From the NCBI GenBank assembly GCA_947503155.1, contig CANNCL010000001.1:124001-188000 (forward strand): 64,000 bases of DNA. Direction: 5' to 3'. The notes under the pieces are model-generated. The model was not told the DNA's origin and made no database searches. It worked only from the letters and a program-made list of their open reading frames with translations. The translations under genes and the position numbers were made by a program. Shown here piece after piece: positions 16,661-27,063 of the stretch (positions are counted from its first letter, which is position 1; every line of letters starts with the position of its first letter). The stretch is from an uncultured Erythrobacter sp. GTDB lineage: Bacteria; Pseudomonadota; Alphaproteobacteria; Sphingomonadales; Sphingomonadaceae.

Positions 16661-17730
16661 TGACCACCCCAGTTACAAACGACGTATTAATCCGCAAGAA
16701 TGGCCCGATCGGCCATATTTCGCTCAACCGGCCAAAGGCGCTGCACGCGCTGACCATGCCGATGTGTCACGCGATGAGCGCGGCTTTGACGCAGTGGGAA
16801 AAAGACGACGCGGTAGAAGCGGTCATGATCGACCATGTCGAAGGGACACGCGGGTTCTGCGCCGGCGGTGATATCGCATTCCTGCGCGATTCTGCGCTGA
16901 ATGATGGCGGGGTTTCGGGCCGCAAATTCTTCCATGACGAATATCAATTGAACCATCAGCTGTTCACATTTCCCAAACCTGTCGTCGCCTTTATGGACGG
17001 CGTAACGATGGGCGGCGGGGTTGGCATTTCTCAGCCTGCAAAATTCCGCGTGGCGACCGAAAATACCCGCTTTGCCATGCCAGAAACCGGGATTGGTCTG
17101 TTCCCTGATGTTGGCGGCGGCTGGTATTTGTCGCGCATGGGCGGACGCATCGGACAATTCCTCGCGCTGACAGGCGCGCGGCTGGATGGGGCAGAGGCGC
17201 TGTGGACCGGCCTTGCGACGCATTATGTGCCCAGCGAAATGCTCGATGATCTGAAAGCCCGCATCATCGAACGTCCGGGCCGTATTGCTGGCATTCTGTC
17301 CGAACCCGTCGGCACACCGCCTGACGCGCGGATAGAGGCGAATGCGCTCAAAATCGCAAAACACTTCGCCTCTGACAATTATGAAGACATCCTCGCCAGC
17401 TTAGAGGCAGCCATCGAAGATGGTGACGAATGGGCCATGAAAGAACGCGATACTCTGGGCACCAAAAGCCCGCAGACATGCAAAGTTGCGCTGCGCCAAT
17501 TGGCGAACAGCGCTGACCTTGCGACCTTCGCCGATAATATGGTGATGGAATACCGCATCGCCTCACGCGTTCTGACCCGGCCTGACTTTGCCGAGGGTGT
17601 GCGCGCCGTGATCACCGACAAGACGAACGATCCCAAATGGGACCCCGCGACACCGCAAGAGGTTGGCGACGATCTGATCGACAGCATCTTTGCGCCGCTA
17701 CCAGCAGATGAGGAATGGAAACCGCTATGA
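16660..17730 (+). CDS. 3-hydroxyisobutyryl-CoA hydrolase (crotonase superfamily)
   Basis: Releases 3-hydroxyisobutyrate from its CoA ester in valine catabolism. The protein has 356 residues, longer than an ordinary enoyl-CoA hydratase (about 260) and right for HIBCH. Motifs: GTRGFCAGGDI (oxyanion hole), MDGVTMGGGVGIS, and RFAMPETGIGLFPDVGGGWYLSR, typical of HIBCH. The start is ATG 16660 (MTTPVTND); the frame is open earlier but overlaps the VOC gene. Supplies the substrate of mmsB at the operon end. Confidence 0.92.
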   Translation: MTTPVTNDVLIRKNGPIGHISLNRPKALHALTMPMCHAMSAALTQWEKDDAVEAVMIDHVEGTRGFCAGGDIAFLRDSALNDGGVSGRKFFHDEYQLNHQLFTFPKPVVAFMDGVTMGGGVGISQPAKFRVATENTRFAMPETGIGLFPDVGGGWYLSRMGGRIGQFLALTGARLDGAEALWTGLATHYVPSEMLDDLKARIIERPGRIAGILSEPVGTPPDARIEANALKIAKHFASDNYEDILASLEAAIEDGDEWAMKERDTLGTKSPQTCKVALRQLANSADLATFADNMVMEYRIASRVLTRPDFAEGVRAVITDKTNDPKWDPATPQEVGDDLIDSIFAPLPADEEWKPL

Positions 17731-18521
17731 GCTTTGAAACAATCACCGTGGAAACCAATGCGCAGGGTGCCAAAGGCGTGACCTTGCTGACGATCAATCG
17801 GCCAAAGGCGCTCAATGCATTGAACTCGGTCGTGCTTGACGAGCTGATCCAAGCCTTCGCCGCATACCAAGCTGACGACAGCCAGCTATGCGCGATCCTG
17901 ACCGGTTCGGGTGAGAAAGCGTTTGCGGCGGGCGCGGACATCAAGGAAATGTCAGACAAGGCCGCGGCGGATTTCTACCTCGACGATTTCTTTTCGCCGT
18001 GGACCAGTGAAATCGTGAAGAAGACGCGCAAGCCGTGGATCGCAGCCGTGAACGGCTTTGCGCTGGGCGGCGGGTGCGAACTCGCCATGATGGCCGATTT
18101 CATCATCGCGTCCGACAATGCCAAATTCGGCCAACCCGAAATTAAGCTCGGCGTGGCACCCGGCATGGGCGGATCGCAGCGTTTGACCCGCGCGATTGGC
18201 AAATCGAAATCGATGGAAATGTGCCTGACGGGCCGGATGATGGGCGCAGAAGAAGCAGAACGGTCGAACTTGATCGTACGCGCTGTTCCGCAAGCGGACC
18301 TGATCGCAGAAGTGATCAAGACCGCCGCCGCGATCGCGGCAATGCCGCCAATGGCGACGATTGCGAATAAGGAAATGGTCAATTCCGCGTTTGAAATGAC
18401 GCTGGATCAGGGCCTGATCGTGGAACGCCGCATCTTCCAAATCCTCACCGCAAGTGAGGACAAGGCAGAGGGTATGGCAGCCTTTATTGAGAAGCGTGAA
18501 GGTGTGTGGAAAGGGCGTTGA
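17727..18521 (+). CDS. Enoyl-CoA hydratase
   Basis: Hydrates 2-enoyl-CoA; in this operon probably methacrylyl-CoA to 3-hydroxyisobutyryl-CoA. It has 264 residues. The crotonase signature is clear: GSGEKAFAAGADIKEM (oxyanion hole), FALGGGCELAMMADFIIAS with the catalytic Glu, and FGQPEIKLGVAPGMGGSQRL with the second Glu. ATG 17727 overlaps the upstream TGA (ATGA), showing translational coupling. Order in the operon (dehydrogenase, hydrolase, hydratase, 3-hydroxyisobutyrate dehydrogenase) covers isobutyryl-CoA to methylmalonate semialdehyde. Confidence 0.93.
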   Translation: MSFETITVETNAQGAKGVTLLTINRPKALNALNSVVLDELIQAFAAYQADDSQLCAILTGSGEKAFAAGADIKEMSDKAAADFYLDDFFSPWTSEIVKKTRKPWIAAVNGFALGGGCELAMMADFIIASDNAKFGQPEIKLGVAPGMGGSQRLTRAIGKSKSMEMCLTGRMMGAEEAERSNLIVRAVPQADLIAEVIKTAAAIAAMPPMATIANKEMVNSAFEMTLDQGLIVERRIFQILTASEDKAEGMAAFIEKREGVWKGR

Positions 18522-18551
18522 GCCTCGCACAAACCACGCAAGGAGAATGAC

Positions 18552-19418
18552 ATGAAAATCGCCTTTATCGGTCTTGGTAATATGGGCGGCGGGATGGCCG
18601 CTAACCTTGTGAAAGCGGGCCATGATGTGCGCGCATTTGACCTGAGCGAGGCGGCTTTGGCCGCTGCGAAGGATGCGGGATGCACCACATTCACCGCCGC
18701 GTCTGACGCCTGCGCGGATGCAGAGGCGGTTGTCTCGATGTTGCCCAACGGCGCTATCGTGAAATCGGTCTATGAAAGCGATGTAATCGGCACGGCGCCT
18801 GCCGGTGCGGTGCTGCTCGATTGTTCAACCATCGATGTTGCGACCGCGCGCGAAGTGATCGCTTCGGCGCACAGCGCTGGCTATGACATGGTCGATGCGC
18901 CGGTATCTGGCGGGATCGCGGCGGCCAATGGCGGCACGCTGACCTTTATGGTTGGCGGCAGCCCGGATGCATTTGCGCGCGCAGAACCGATCCTGAATGC
19001 GATGGGCAAAGCCGTCATCCACGCAGGCGATGCCGGGAACGGACAGGCGGCGAAAATTTGCAACAATATGCTGCTGGCGGTGCAAATGATCGGCACCGCA
19101 GAAGCGTTTTCGATGGCGGATAAACTCGGGCTGGACGCGCAGACATTTTACGACATCTCCAGTGTGTCTTCGGGCCAGTGTTGGTCGATGACCAGCTATT
19201 GCCCCGTCCCCGGCGTTGGCCCGCAAAGCCCGTCGGACAATGATTACCAAGGCGGCTTTGCTTCGGCGCTGATGCTGAAAGATTTGCGCCTGGCGATGGA
19301 GGCCGCTGGTACGGCGGGCGCCAATACCCCGCTCGGCAAACACTCGCAGGAGATTTATGAGGCGTTTGCCGAGGAGAATGGCGCGCTCGACTTCTCTGCG
19401 ATTATCAAGACGCTTTGA
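18552..19418 (+). CDS. mmsB: 3-hydroxyisobutyrate dehydrogenase
   Basis: NAD-dependent oxidation of 3-hydroxyisobutyrate to methylmalonate semialdehyde, the substrate of MmsA at 10769. The 288-residue protein starts with FIGLGNMGGGMAANLVKAGH (Rossmann loop), then DAPVSGGIAAANGGTLTFMVGG (substrate-binding), then GNGQAAKICNNM with the catalytic lysine, as in beta-hydroxyacid dehydrogenases. AAGGAGAATGAC precedes the ATG. Last gene of the operon; its stop abuts that of the convergent Nmad3-like gene with no spacer. Confidence 0.95.
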   Translation: MKIAFIGLGNMGGGMAANLVKAGHDVRAFDLSEAALAAAKDAGCTTFTAASDACADAEAVVSMLPNGAIVKSVYESDVIGTAPAGAVLLDCSTIDVATAREVIASAHSAGYDMVDAPVSGGIAAANGGTLTFMVGGSPDAFARAEPILNAMGKAVIHAGDAGNGQAAKICNNMLLAVQMIGTAEAFSMADKLGLDAQTFYDISSVSSGQCWSMTSYCPVPGVGPQSPSDNDYQGGFASALMLKDLRLAMEAAGTAGANTPLGKHSQEIYEAFAEENGALDFSAIIKTL

Positions 19419-20168
19419 TCAGGTCTGTTTGATCAGGGCGATCACCTGCGCCAGCCAATCGCGCGGGGCCTTTCTGCGCCCAATATCTGCGACGAATTCC
19501 TGACCGCGCGCGACGCTTTGCAATCGCCCGCCCGGCAGCCATCTTTCCGCGCGGTCATGATAGGACAGCCCGCCATGTTTGAGCCATTTGGGCCTGTGCC
19601 AAATGCTAGGCGGACCGCCCGGTATCGTTAGGCGAAGAGCATCACAAGCGCGCGCAGCCACCTGCCCTTCCCCGCGCCAGATTGCATCGTTTGATGCATG
19701 CATTGCGATGGCATGGGGATGGTCCAGATCACGCAATTCCTTGGGCACCCCGGCCGCCAGATGATTGATCTTTTCAGCGCGTAAATAACCGAAAATGCGG
19801 TGATGCGGCTCGCCTGTTTCCGGTTCTGCGAACAGTCCGAAAAACACAAAGACATCGCCAATGCCCACGCCCTGCCGCTCCAAATGTGTTTGCGCCGCAC
19901 CGCATTGGCCAAAGGCGCATGTTCCATCGGCCAGAAACATCGGGTCATTGTGACAGAGATCTTTGCCAGACAGCTTGCCCCGGCTGGCCTTTGCCGCATG
20001 ATCGCCCAGCCCCAGATCATCATAGGTCGTGCGCGATGCGCCCTTGCTGTCCGGTATCGGCAAAGTGATGGGGCGGTGGGCGCCAGTTCGGCCCGCAACC
20101 TCAACAATCGGTGACGGTCCGCCGCCGGCGCTGCTGTCGAAACCCTTGCGTGAAAAGATGATGCGCAT
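19419..20168 (-). CDS. Nmad3-like protein (nucleotide modification-associated domain 3)
   Basis: A 249-residue cytosolic protein. Its opening MRIIFSRKGFDSSAGGGPSPI, the RPITLPIPD segment and the HNDPMF, FFGLF and HRIFGYL motifs resemble the Nmad3 family, proposed from genome context to act in nucleotide modification. The chosen start is ATG 20168, where family resemblance begins; an in-frame TTG at 20192 is the alternative. No phage or restriction genes adjoin it: its neighbours are mmsB (convergent) and a nucleotidyltransferase (divergent). Biochemical activity is unproven; assignment rests on recalled family resemblance. Confidence 0.65.
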   Translation of the reverse strand: MRIIFSRKGFDSSAGGGPSPIVEVAGRTGAHRPITLPIPDSKGASRTTYDDLGLGDHAAKASRGKLSGKDLCHNDPMFLADGTCAFGQCGAAQTHLERQGVGIGDVFVFFGLFAEPETGEPHHRIFGYLRAEKINHLAAGVPKELRDLDHPHAIAMHASNDAIWRGEGQVAARACDALRLTIPGGPPSIWHRPKWLKHGGLSYHDRAERWLPGGRLQSVARGQEFVADIGRRKAPRDWLAQVIALIKQT

Positions 20169-20259
20169 TGCCAGTCTTTTGGCCTGCGACAAAAAGTTTC
20201 ACAAGATGCACGTTTACTTGCTTTGCGCAGAATCCAGATTGGCGCTAAAGCTGACAGTC

Positions 20260-21069
20260 ATGGCACAGGATACAAAAGTAACAGCGCTCATCATGGCCGG
20301 GAAACGTTCCGGCGCTCTCGACCCATTGGCCGAACGCGCAGGCGTGGCGCAAAAATGCGTTGTCCCCGTTCTCGGCATTCCAATGGTCGAACGTGTGGCG
20401 AAACAAGTCGCGGCCTGCGAACGGATTGGCGCGATCCGCATTGTCGCGCATGAGCCGGACGAAATTGCCGCTTTGCCGACAATCGCCGCTCTTATCAAAG
20501 AAGGACGGCTGACTTTCACAGAAGGCAAGTTCAACCTCGTCGACAGCGTGTTTTCCGGCGCAGACGGGGCAGAATTCCCGCTGCTGATTACAACCGCTGA
20601 CAACTGCCTCGTCACACCAGAAGGGTACAGCGAGTTTATCGGCAAATGCCTATCCGCAGAAGCAGGTGCAGCAGCCGGTCTCGCCCGTAAAGAAGACGTG
20701 ATCGCCGCTGATCCGGTGGGTCAAAAGAAGTTCTATGAATTCAACGATGGCGGCTTTTCCAATTGTAACATGTATTGGATCGGCAGTGCGAAAGCGCTGG
20801 GCGCGGCAGAGATCATGCGCGGCGGCGGGCAATTTGTGAAATTCCCCAGCCGCATCATCAAAGCGTTCGGCCTGATGAACCTCATCCGTTTTCGGCTTGG
20901 GTCGGGATCAAAGGAAAAGCTGTTCGAACAGGTCTCCAAGCGGTTTGGCATTAAGCTGGTGCCGGTCGAATTGTCCGACGGTCATTATGCAATCGACGTT
21001 GATAATCAGCGCACTTTCGATGTCACAGAGAAGATTTTGAAACGGCGCGAAGGAGAGCCTTCCGAATAA
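20260..21069 (+). CDS. MobA-like NTP transferase-domain protein
   Basis: A 269-residue nucleotidyltransferase of the GT-A fold. ALIMAGKRSGALDPLAERAGVAQKCVVPVLGIPMVERV carries a degenerate G-x-G-x-R nucleotide loop and the lysine-proline segment; LLITTADNCLVTP supplies the Asp that binds metal-NTP. The start is ATG 20260 (MAQDTKVTA), since upstream sequence lies in the shadow of the Nmad3-like gene. It is 36 bp upstream of a flippase gene in the same direction, so it may activate a sugar- or polyol-phosphate for a surface glycan or lipid; that role is inferred from context only. Confidence 0.78.
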   Translation: MAQDTKVTALIMAGKRSGALDPLAERAGVAQKCVVPVLGIPMVERVAKQVAACERIGAIRIVAHEPDEIAALPTIAALIKEGRLTFTEGKFNLVDSVFSGADGAEFPLLITTADNCLVTPEGYSEFIGKCLSAEAGAAAGLARKEDVIAADPVGQKKFYEFNDGGFSNCNMYWIGSAKALGAAEIMRGGGQFVKFPSRIIKAFGLMNLIRFRLGSGSKEKLFEQVSKRFGIKLVPVELSDGHYAIDVDNQRTFDVTEKILKRREGEPSE

Positions 21070-21105
21070 GCGGGCCTATCCCGCACTCGGAATTTTCAAA
21101 CGTCC

Positions 21106-22452
21106 ATGAAGCGTCTCTTCTCCAATATCGGTTGGCTTTTGGGCGGGCGCGGTTTCAACGCGGTGATGAGCCTCGTTTACCTGTATCTTGCTACCAACAC
21201 TTTGGGGCTGGAGGGGTTCGGCCATTTCGCATTGATCGTGGCGCTTGGCCAAGCGATTACCGGCCTTGCAAATTTTCAGACATGGCAATTTATCGTGCGC
21301 TGGGGCGCGAATGGCGACGGGCCAGATGCTCTGCCAGACCCTGAAAACCTGCGCGATGCGACAGGTTTTGCCATCGCGCTTGATATGATGTCGATCGTTA
21401 TGGGTTCCGCAGTCGCGGCAATCGTCGTCGCCACCGCGCAATTGTGGCTGCCGCTGCCGACAGAGCTGTTGTGGCTAACCTTTGGCTATTGCGCTGTGTC
21501 TTTGCTTGCGATCCGCACAACGCCGACGGGGCTTTTGCGGCTAAGATTTAAATTTGCAACGGCAACCGCCGCAGAGGCGGTTCAACCCGCAATCCGCACC
21601 GCAGGCGCGCTGCTGGCTTTTGTGTTCATGCCCAATGTCATGGGCTTCATCCTCGCTTGGGCCGCATCCGAATTGGCCGTGGCGATTGCCCTATGGGTTG
21701 CCGCTGCACGGATCGAACGCATTGATCTGAGCGCCCTCAGCCTGCGCCGGATCCCCGCCAAACATGCCGATGCATGGCGGTTCGTTTGGTCGACCAACAT
21801 GTCTGGCACCCTGACCATTGCGGGCAAACAGGTCATCATCTTGCTCGTCGGCACATTTGGCGGGGCCGCGCTCGCCGGCGGTTTCCGTGTCGCTGCGCAG
21901 CTTGGCCAGGCGCTCGTTTCGCTCGCACAAACAGTATCCAAGGCGATTTTCCCCGAATTGGTTCACGCCAAAGAAAACGCCCTGACGATGGCGCGCCGCA
22001 TGGCTAACATCGCCGTGATTGCGGGTATTATCGCGGTTCTGATCGCTTTGTTCGGTGGGCGCTGGGCGCTGGCAAACCTTGCTCCGGGCGATTTCAGCGC
22101 ATTCTATTGGGCGATGGTCATCCTTGCCATTGCGGGCGCGGTGGAACTGGTCGGGGCGAGTCTTGAATCGCTGCTTGTCTCCGCCGGGCGCGCGGGCACA
22201 GCCTTTTTGGTGCGCGCAGTTCCAACCATCTTGGCGCTGGTTCTGCTTGATGTGGCAATTGACTGGAACGGGGCAAAAGGCGCTGCCTTTGCGGTTCTGG
22301 GATCAAGCTCGCTTGCCGTTGTCGGTTTCTATGTCGCGATCCTGAATTTGCAGGAGATCAAGATCATCGTCAGCTCTGACAATAAAGATGCCGGCCAAAG
22401 CGCCGATAAAGAGGCAGATAGCGCGCCCCCCGCCCCTCCATCCGGGACCTGA
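21106..22452 (+). CDS. Polysaccharide/lipid-linked oligosaccharide flippase (MOP superfamily, Wzx-like)
   Basis: Integral membrane protein of 448 residues with about 12-14 predicted helices in the polysaccharide-export branch of the MATE/MOP superfamily. It opens with NIGWLLGGRGFNAVMSLVYLYLATNTLG, and the second half starts STNMSGTLTIAGKQVIILLVGTFGG, a repeat of the first-half helix arrangement. The C-terminal about 25 residues are a polar Asp/Ser/Pro tail. It probably moves an undecaprenyl- or lipid-linked glycan across the inner membrane. Paired with the nucleotidyltransferase; convergent with gcvPB with touching stop codons. Confidence 0.82.
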   Translation: MKRLFSNIGWLLGGRGFNAVMSLVYLYLATNTLGLEGFGHFALIVALGQAITGLANFQTWQFIVRWGANGDGPDALPDPENLRDATGFAIALDMMSIVMGSAVAAIVVATAQLWLPLPTELLWLTFGYCAVSLLAIRTTPTGLLRLRFKFATATAAEAVQPAIRTAGALLAFVFMPNVMGFILAWAASELAVAIALWVAAARIERIDLSALSLRRIPAKHADAWRFVWSTNMSGTLTIAGKQVIILLVGTFGGAALAGGFRVAAQLGQALVSLAQTVSKAIFPELVHAKENALTMARRMANIAVIAGIIAVLIALFGGRWALANLAPGDFSAFYWAMVILAIAGAVELVGASLESLLVSAGRAGTAFLVRAVPTILALVLLDVAIDWNGAKGAAFAVLGSSSLAVVGFYVAILNLQEIKIIVSSDNKDAGQSADKEADSAPPAPPSGT

Positions 22453-24021
22453 TCACTCTTCCGGTTCGCTCCATGCCAGCTTAGGCTTACGCGCGGCGGC
22501 GGTTTCATCGAGCCTGCGGCGCGGCGCATAATAGGGCGCTTGCTTTAGCGTCTCGTCGCCTTCCAACGCCCGCTGCGTCACGGAACGGAACGCGGTGATG
22601 AACTGGTCGATGCTTGCCTTGCTCTCTGTCTCAGTCGGTTCCACCAACATCGCGCCGTGAACCACGAGCGGGAAGTAAACCGTCATCGGGTGATAGCCTT
22701 CATCGATCAGGCCCTTTGCCAGATCGAGTGTTGATAGGCCTCCGCCAAAATCTTTGTCGCCAAACAAGGCCTCATGCATGCAAGGTCCGCTATCTGCGAA
22801 CGGAGCGTGCAAGATGTCTTCCAAGCTGCGCAGGATGTAATTGGCGTTGAGCACGGCGTCTTCGGCGACTTGTTTCAGGCCGTCTGCACCGTGGCTGAGC
22901 ATGTAAGTGAGCGCGCGGGTGAACATGCCCATTTGGCCGTGGAATGCGGTCATCCGGCCAAAGGCCTGACCTCGGCTGACTTCGCGCTGTTCTTCTTCGA
23001 CCAGATCGTAAGAGCCATCCTCATGTTTGCGCACAAATGGCAGGGGAGCGAACGGTGCCAAAGCTTCTGAAAAGACCACCGGGCCAGAGCCGGGTCCGCC
23101 GCCGCCATGCGGGGTGGAAAACGTCTTGTGCAGATTGATATGCATCGCATCCACGCCCAAATCGCCGGGGCGCACGCGGCCAACGATGGCGTTGAAGTTT
23201 GCGCCGTCGCAATAGACATAGCCGCCCGCCTCATGGACGGCATCGGCGATCGTGCGAAAGTCTTTTTCGAACAACCCGCATGTGTTGGGGTTGGTGATCA
23301 TCACCGCCGCCACATCGGGACCAAGGCGCGCTTTCAAAGCATCGACATCCACGCGCCCTTCTGGCGTCGCGGGAATATTATCGACCTTATAGCCCGCGAA
23401 CGCTGCGGTCGCCGGATTGGTGCCATGCGCGCTTTCAGGGACCAGCACGACTTCGCGCGGATTGCCGTTTGCCGTATGCGCGGCGCGGATCGCGAGGATA
23501 CCGCACAGCTCTCCGTGTGCGCCCGCTTTGGGGCTCATCGCAACCGATGGCATTCCGGTCAGCTTGCACAGCCAATCGCCCAATTCGTGGATGACCTGCA
23601 ATGCGCCCTGCACCGTGCTTTGCGGGGCAAGCGGGTGGATGTCGGCAAAGCCGGGCAGCCGCGCTAGTTTTTCATTGAGGCGCGGATTGTGCTTCATCGT
23701 GCAAGAACCCAGCGGGAAGAAACCGAGGTCGATCCCGTAATTTTGGCGGCTTAGGCGGGTGTAGTGACGCACCGCCTCTGGCTCGGTCAGGCCGACCAGA
23801 CCGATGGGCTCAGCGCGCGAAAGCCCAGCAAGCCGGTTCGGCGCGGTGGGATCAATTTCAGGCAGATCAACGCCTGTCGTTTCCGCATGACCGATTTCAA
23901 AGATAAGCGGTTCTTCGAGCATCAGCGCGCGGTTGCCAGTCGTCGTGGCGGGACCATTATGCATCCCGTCCGCTGCGGCGTTCATGGCGGGCTTCCAGCC
24001 GGATTTGTTCGGCGCGCTCAT
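22453..24021 (-). CDS. gcvPB: Glycine dehydrogenase (decarboxylating) subunit 2
   Basis: PLP-dependent P-protein, C-terminal half of the split type. It decarboxylates glycine and passes aminomethyl to GcvH. The 522-residue protein has the pyridoxal lysine segment [22 protein letters not shown] and the [14 protein letters not shown] block. Its ATG overlaps the stop of gcvPA (24018-24021), so the two halves are co-translated and form the heterotetrameric P-protein. Last gene of the riboswitch-controlled gcv operon. Confidence 0.96.
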   Translation of the reverse strand: MSAPNKSGWKPAMNAAADGMHNGPATTTGNRALMLEEPLIFEIGHAETTGVDLPEIDPTAPNRLAGLSRAEPIGLVGLTEPEAVRHYTRLSRQNYGIDLGFFPLGSCTMKHNPRLNEKLARLPGFADIHPLAPQSTVQGALQVIHELGDWLCKLTGMPSVAMSPKAGAHGELCGILAIRAAHTANGNPREVVLVPESAHGTNPATAAFAGYKVDNIPATPEGRVDVDALKARLGPDVAAVMITNPNTCGLFEKDFRTIADAVHEAGGYVYCDGANFNAIVGRVRPGDLGVDAMHINLHKTFSTPHGGGGPGSGPVVFSEALAPFAPLPFVRKHEDGSYDLVEEEQREVSRGQAFGRMTAFHGQMGMFTRALTYMLSHGADGLKQVAEDAVLNANYILRSLEDILHAPFADSGPCMHEALFGDKDFGGGLSTLDLAKGLIDEGYHPMTVYFPLVVHGAMLVEPTETESKASIDQFITAFRSVTQRALEGDETLKQAPYYAPRRRLDETAAARKPKLAWSEPEE

Positions 24022-25394
24022 TGGCCTGCCTCCTTCACCAAAGCTTCGATCTCTGTCGCCAGTGTCTCGATATCTTCTTCGGTGGTGGTCTCCGTGACCG
24101 CCACAAGCAGCGCTTGTTCCAGCGCCTCAACACCGGGATAAAGCCGCCCCAGCGACACGCCGCCAAGCACCCCGCGATCGGCCAATTCCCGCACGATCTC
24201 GCGCGCTGGCTTGCCATTCAACATCAATGTGAATTCGTTGAAGAACGCATCATTGAGCAAGGACACGCCCGGCACACGCGCCAGACGGTCCGCCGCGTGA
24301 CACGCCAAACGGTGGTTCTCCGCCGCGAGCTCGCGCAGGCCCTGTTCACCCAGCAACGTCAGATGCACGCTAAAGGCCAGCGCGCACAGGCCGGAATTGG
24401 TGCAGATATTTGAGGTCGCCTTTTCCCGGCGAATATGTTGTTCGCGCGTGGACAATGTCAGGACAAAACCGCGTTTTCCCTCCGCATCCGTGGTTTCTCC
24501 GCAAAGCCGCCCGGGCATTTGGCGCACATGTTTGGGATCGCGAACCGCAAACAGGCCGAGATAAGGCCCGCCAAATTGCAGGCCAACGCCAATCGCCTGC
24601 CCCTCGCCTACTACGATATCCGCGCCCATTTCGCCAGGCGACTTAATCGCGCCCAATGCAACTGGCTCTGTGTTGACGACGACCAGCAAAGCGCCTTTGG
24701 CATGAGCGGCCTCTGCCACTTTGCTGAGATCGCTGATCCGGCCAAGAATATCGGGATATTGCACCACCACACAGGCCGTCTCTTCATCAATCCGGCTGGT
24801 CAGCCCCTCTAGGTCCGGCTCTGTCTGGATCGATGGCTGAGCATCGGCGATAGTGTCGCCGGTGAATTGCGCCATTGTTTTGACGACCTGGCTGTAATGC
24901 GGGTGCAGCGCGCCCGACAACACCGCGCGTTTGCGCCGGGTAACGCGGCCCGCCATTGCAACCGCCTCCCAACACGCCGTTGATCCATCATACAGCGAAG
25001 CATTGGCCACTGCGCAGCCATAAAGCCGTGCAACCTGCGTCTGAAATTCAAACAGCATTTGCAGTGTACCCTGAGCAATCTCAGGCTGATACGGCGTATA
25101 AGCGGTCAAAAATTCGCCGCGCTGGATCACCGTATCCACGCTGGCCGGGACATGATGGCGATACGCCCCTGCGCCCAGAAAGAACGGTGCATCCCCCGCC
25201 GCGAGGTTCTTTTTCGCCCGCGCGCTCATATGCCGCTCAACCGCCATTTCGCTGGCATGCATCGGCAGATCACGGATCGGCCCATCAAGCCGCGCCAGTT
25301 CAGGCACATCGACAAACAGATCATCAATGGAGGACGCGCCAACACGCTCCAGCATATCCGCGCGGTCGGTATCGGTGAGGGGCAGGTAACGCAT
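24018..25394 (-). CDS. gcvPA: Glycine dehydrogenase (decarboxylating) subunit 1
   Basis: N-terminal half of the split glycine cleavage P-protein, 458 residues. It starts at ATG 25394 ([15 protein letters not shown]), the conserved opening of the family; the longer frame to 25454 adds a non-conserved extension. Visible: [16 protein letters not shown] and [23 protein letters not shown]. This half lacks the PLP lysine, which is in gcvPB. The gap to gcvH is about 100 bp, the largest inside the operon. Confidence 0.96.
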   Translation of the reverse strand: MRYLPLTDTDRADMLERVGASSIDDLFVDVPELARLDGPIRDLPMHASEMAVERHMSARAKKNLAAGDAPFFLGAGAYRHHVPASVDTVIQRGEFLTAYTPYQPEIAQGTLQMLFEFQTQVARLYGCAVANASLYDGSTACWEAVAMAGRVTRRKRAVLSGALHPHYSQVVKTMAQFTGDTIADAQPSIQTEPDLEGLTSRIDEETACVVVQYPDILGRISDLSKVAEAAHAKGALLVVVNTEPVALGAIKSPGEMGADIVVGEGQAIGVGLQFGGPYLGLFAVRDPKHVRQMPGRLCGETTDAEGKRGFVLTLSTREQHIRREKATSNICTNSGLCALAFSVHLTLLGEQGLRELAAENHRLACHAADRLARVPGVSLLNDAFFNEFTLMLNGKPAREIVRELADRGVLGGVSLGRLYPGVEALEQALLVAVTETTTEEDIETLATEIEALVKEAGQ

Positions 25395-25496
25395 TTTACG
25401 GTCTCCAAACCCTTCGGAAAGACCGAAGAGTATGCGTAATTTTTTGGGCGGCAATCTTAGGCGGAGTTACGCCAGCAAAAGTCGAATAGTTGCGCG

Positions 25497-25868
25497 TCAA
25501 AGATTATCGACGAACGCCTTATAGGCCTTGCCGTCCATCAATCCTTCAAGCTCGTCTCTATCGCCAACGGTCAGGCGGAAGAACCAGCCTTCTTCTTCGG
25601 CCGAACTATTGACCAATGCCGGTTCGTCTTCGAGCGCGCCATTGGCCTCGGTCACTTCGCCGGTAATGGGGGAATAGACGTCGCTGGCGGCTTTCACGCT
25701 TTCGACCACGGCCGCATCGCCGCCTTTGTCCAGCATCGCGCCAACATCGGGCAATTCGACAAAGACGATGTCGCCCAATTGTTCTTGCGCATAATCGGTG
25801 ATGCCGACCGTGGCGCTATCGCCTTCGACATCGATCCATTCATGTTCTTCGGTAAAGTAACGCGGCAT
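25497..25868 (-). CDS. gcvH: Glycine cleavage system H protein
   Basis: Lipoyl carrier that shuttles aminomethyl between P-, T- and L-proteins. It has 123 residues starting at ATG 25868 ([11 protein letters not shown]). The lipoylated lysine is in [14 protein letters not shown] about residue 60; YSPITGEV follows. The stop of gcvT is 4 bp upstream. The longer frame to 25973 overlaps gcvT and is not used. Confidence 0.97.
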   Translation of the reverse strand: MPRYFTEEHEWIDVEGDSATVGITDYAQEQLGDIVFVELPDVGAMLDKGGDAAVVESVKAASDVYSPITGEVTEANGALEDEPALVNSSAEEEGWFFRLTVGDRDELEGLMDGKAYKAFVDNL

Positions 25869-25872
25869 TGAT

Positions 25873-27009
25873 TCAGCTCCCTCGGAAATAGCGGTGTGGG
25901 ACAAACGGCATGGGTGAAACATTTGCAGGCAGACGCTTACCGCGAACCTCGCATTCAAGCGCGGTGCCATCATTGGTGTGAGCAGCGTCGATCATAGCCA
26001 TCGCGATGGGACGGCCCAGAGTGGGCGAGAACCCGCCGCTGGTCACGGTCCCGATCTTGGTATCGCCGGCATAGACATCGGCGCCTTCGCGCGCGGGCAT
26101 CCGGCCATCCAGCAACAGGCCAATGCGGCGCTGAGCCGGGCCTGTGGCCAGGACCGCGCTGACCGCTTCGTGTCCCATCCATCCGCCGGTTTCGCGGCGT
26201 TTCTTGGTCAAAGCGAAAGTCAGATCCGCGCTAACGGGGTCGACCGTGTCGGTCATGTCGTGCCCGTAAAGCGGCAATCCGGCTTCAAGGCGCAAACTAT
26301 CGCGCGCGCCAAGGCCAGCGGGATTAACGCGGTCATCTGCGATCAATGCATCGGCTAGCTTTTCAGCATGTTCGCCCGGCACCGCGATTTCAAAGCCGTC
26401 TTCGCCAGTATATCCCGCGCGCGAAATCCACAGCGGCACACCGTCCCAATCGGCATAGCAAGCCCGCATGAATGTGAGCTCGCTCGCGGCAGGCACCAAA
26501 GCGCCGAGAACATCCGCGGCCTTTGGCCCTTGCAACGCCAATAGAGCATTGTCGGCATAATGGGTCAGCGTCACATCTTCTGGCAAATGTTCGTGCAGAT
26601 GCGCAATATCATCCCACTTGCACGCGCCATTGACGACAAGGCCATATTGCTCGCCAGCATTGGTCACCATCAGATCATCGAGAATGCCGCCATCTTCGTT
26701 CAGCAGCATCGAATAGCGCATACGCCCTTCTTTCAGCGACATGATACCGCCGGGCAGCAAAGCCTCTAGCGCCTCGCCCGCATTCGCTCCGCTAACGCCA
26801 AGCTGGCCCATATGGGAAACATCAAACAGGCTGGCGCTTTCGCGCGTCCAATTGTGCTCAGCAACAATGCCGCCATGTTCGCCAGCATATTGGATCGGCA
26901 TTTCATAACCGGCAAATTCGACCATGCGCGCGCCATTGGCCCGGTGCCACGCATCAAGCGGCAGTGCATCCAAGGGGATATCGTCTTCGTGATCTTCGGT
27001 GTTGCTCAA
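25873..27009 (-). CDS. gcvT: Glycine cleavage system aminomethyltransferase (T protein)
   Basis: Transfers the methylene group from the aminomethyl-lipoyl H protein to tetrahydrofolate, releasing ammonia. About 378 residues. Motifs: [13 protein letters not shown] near the N-terminus, [15 protein letters not shown], the [10 protein letters not shown] block and [13 protein letters not shown]. The start is taken as TTG 27009 ([12 protein letters not shown]) with GGGGATAGAG just upstream; another in-frame TTG at 27045 would start inside the leader. First gene of the operon, directly behind the tandem glycine riboswitch. Confidence 0.94.
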   Translation of the reverse strand: MSNTEDHEDDIPLDALPLDAWHRANGARMVEFAGYEMPIQYAGEHGGIVAEHNWTRESASLFDVSHMGQLGVSGANAGEALEALLPGGIMSLKEGRMRYSMLLNEDGGILDDLMVTNAGEQYGLVVNGACKWDDIAHLHEHLPEDVTLTHYADNALLALQGPKAADVLGALVPAASELTFMRACYADWDGVPLWISRAGYTGEDGFEIAVPGEHAEKLADALIADDRVNPAGLGARDSLRLEAGLPLYGHDMTDTVDPVSADLTFALTKKRRETGGWMGHEAVSAVLATGPAQRRIGLLLDGRMPAREGADVYAGDTKIGTVTSGGFSPTLGRPIAMAMIDAAHTNDGTALECEVRGKRLPANVSPMPFVPHRYFRGS

Positions 27010-27063
27010 AATCTCTATCCCCGCACAGGCATTGCTGCGCCCCAAGGTGAAGCGCTGTTCCTG

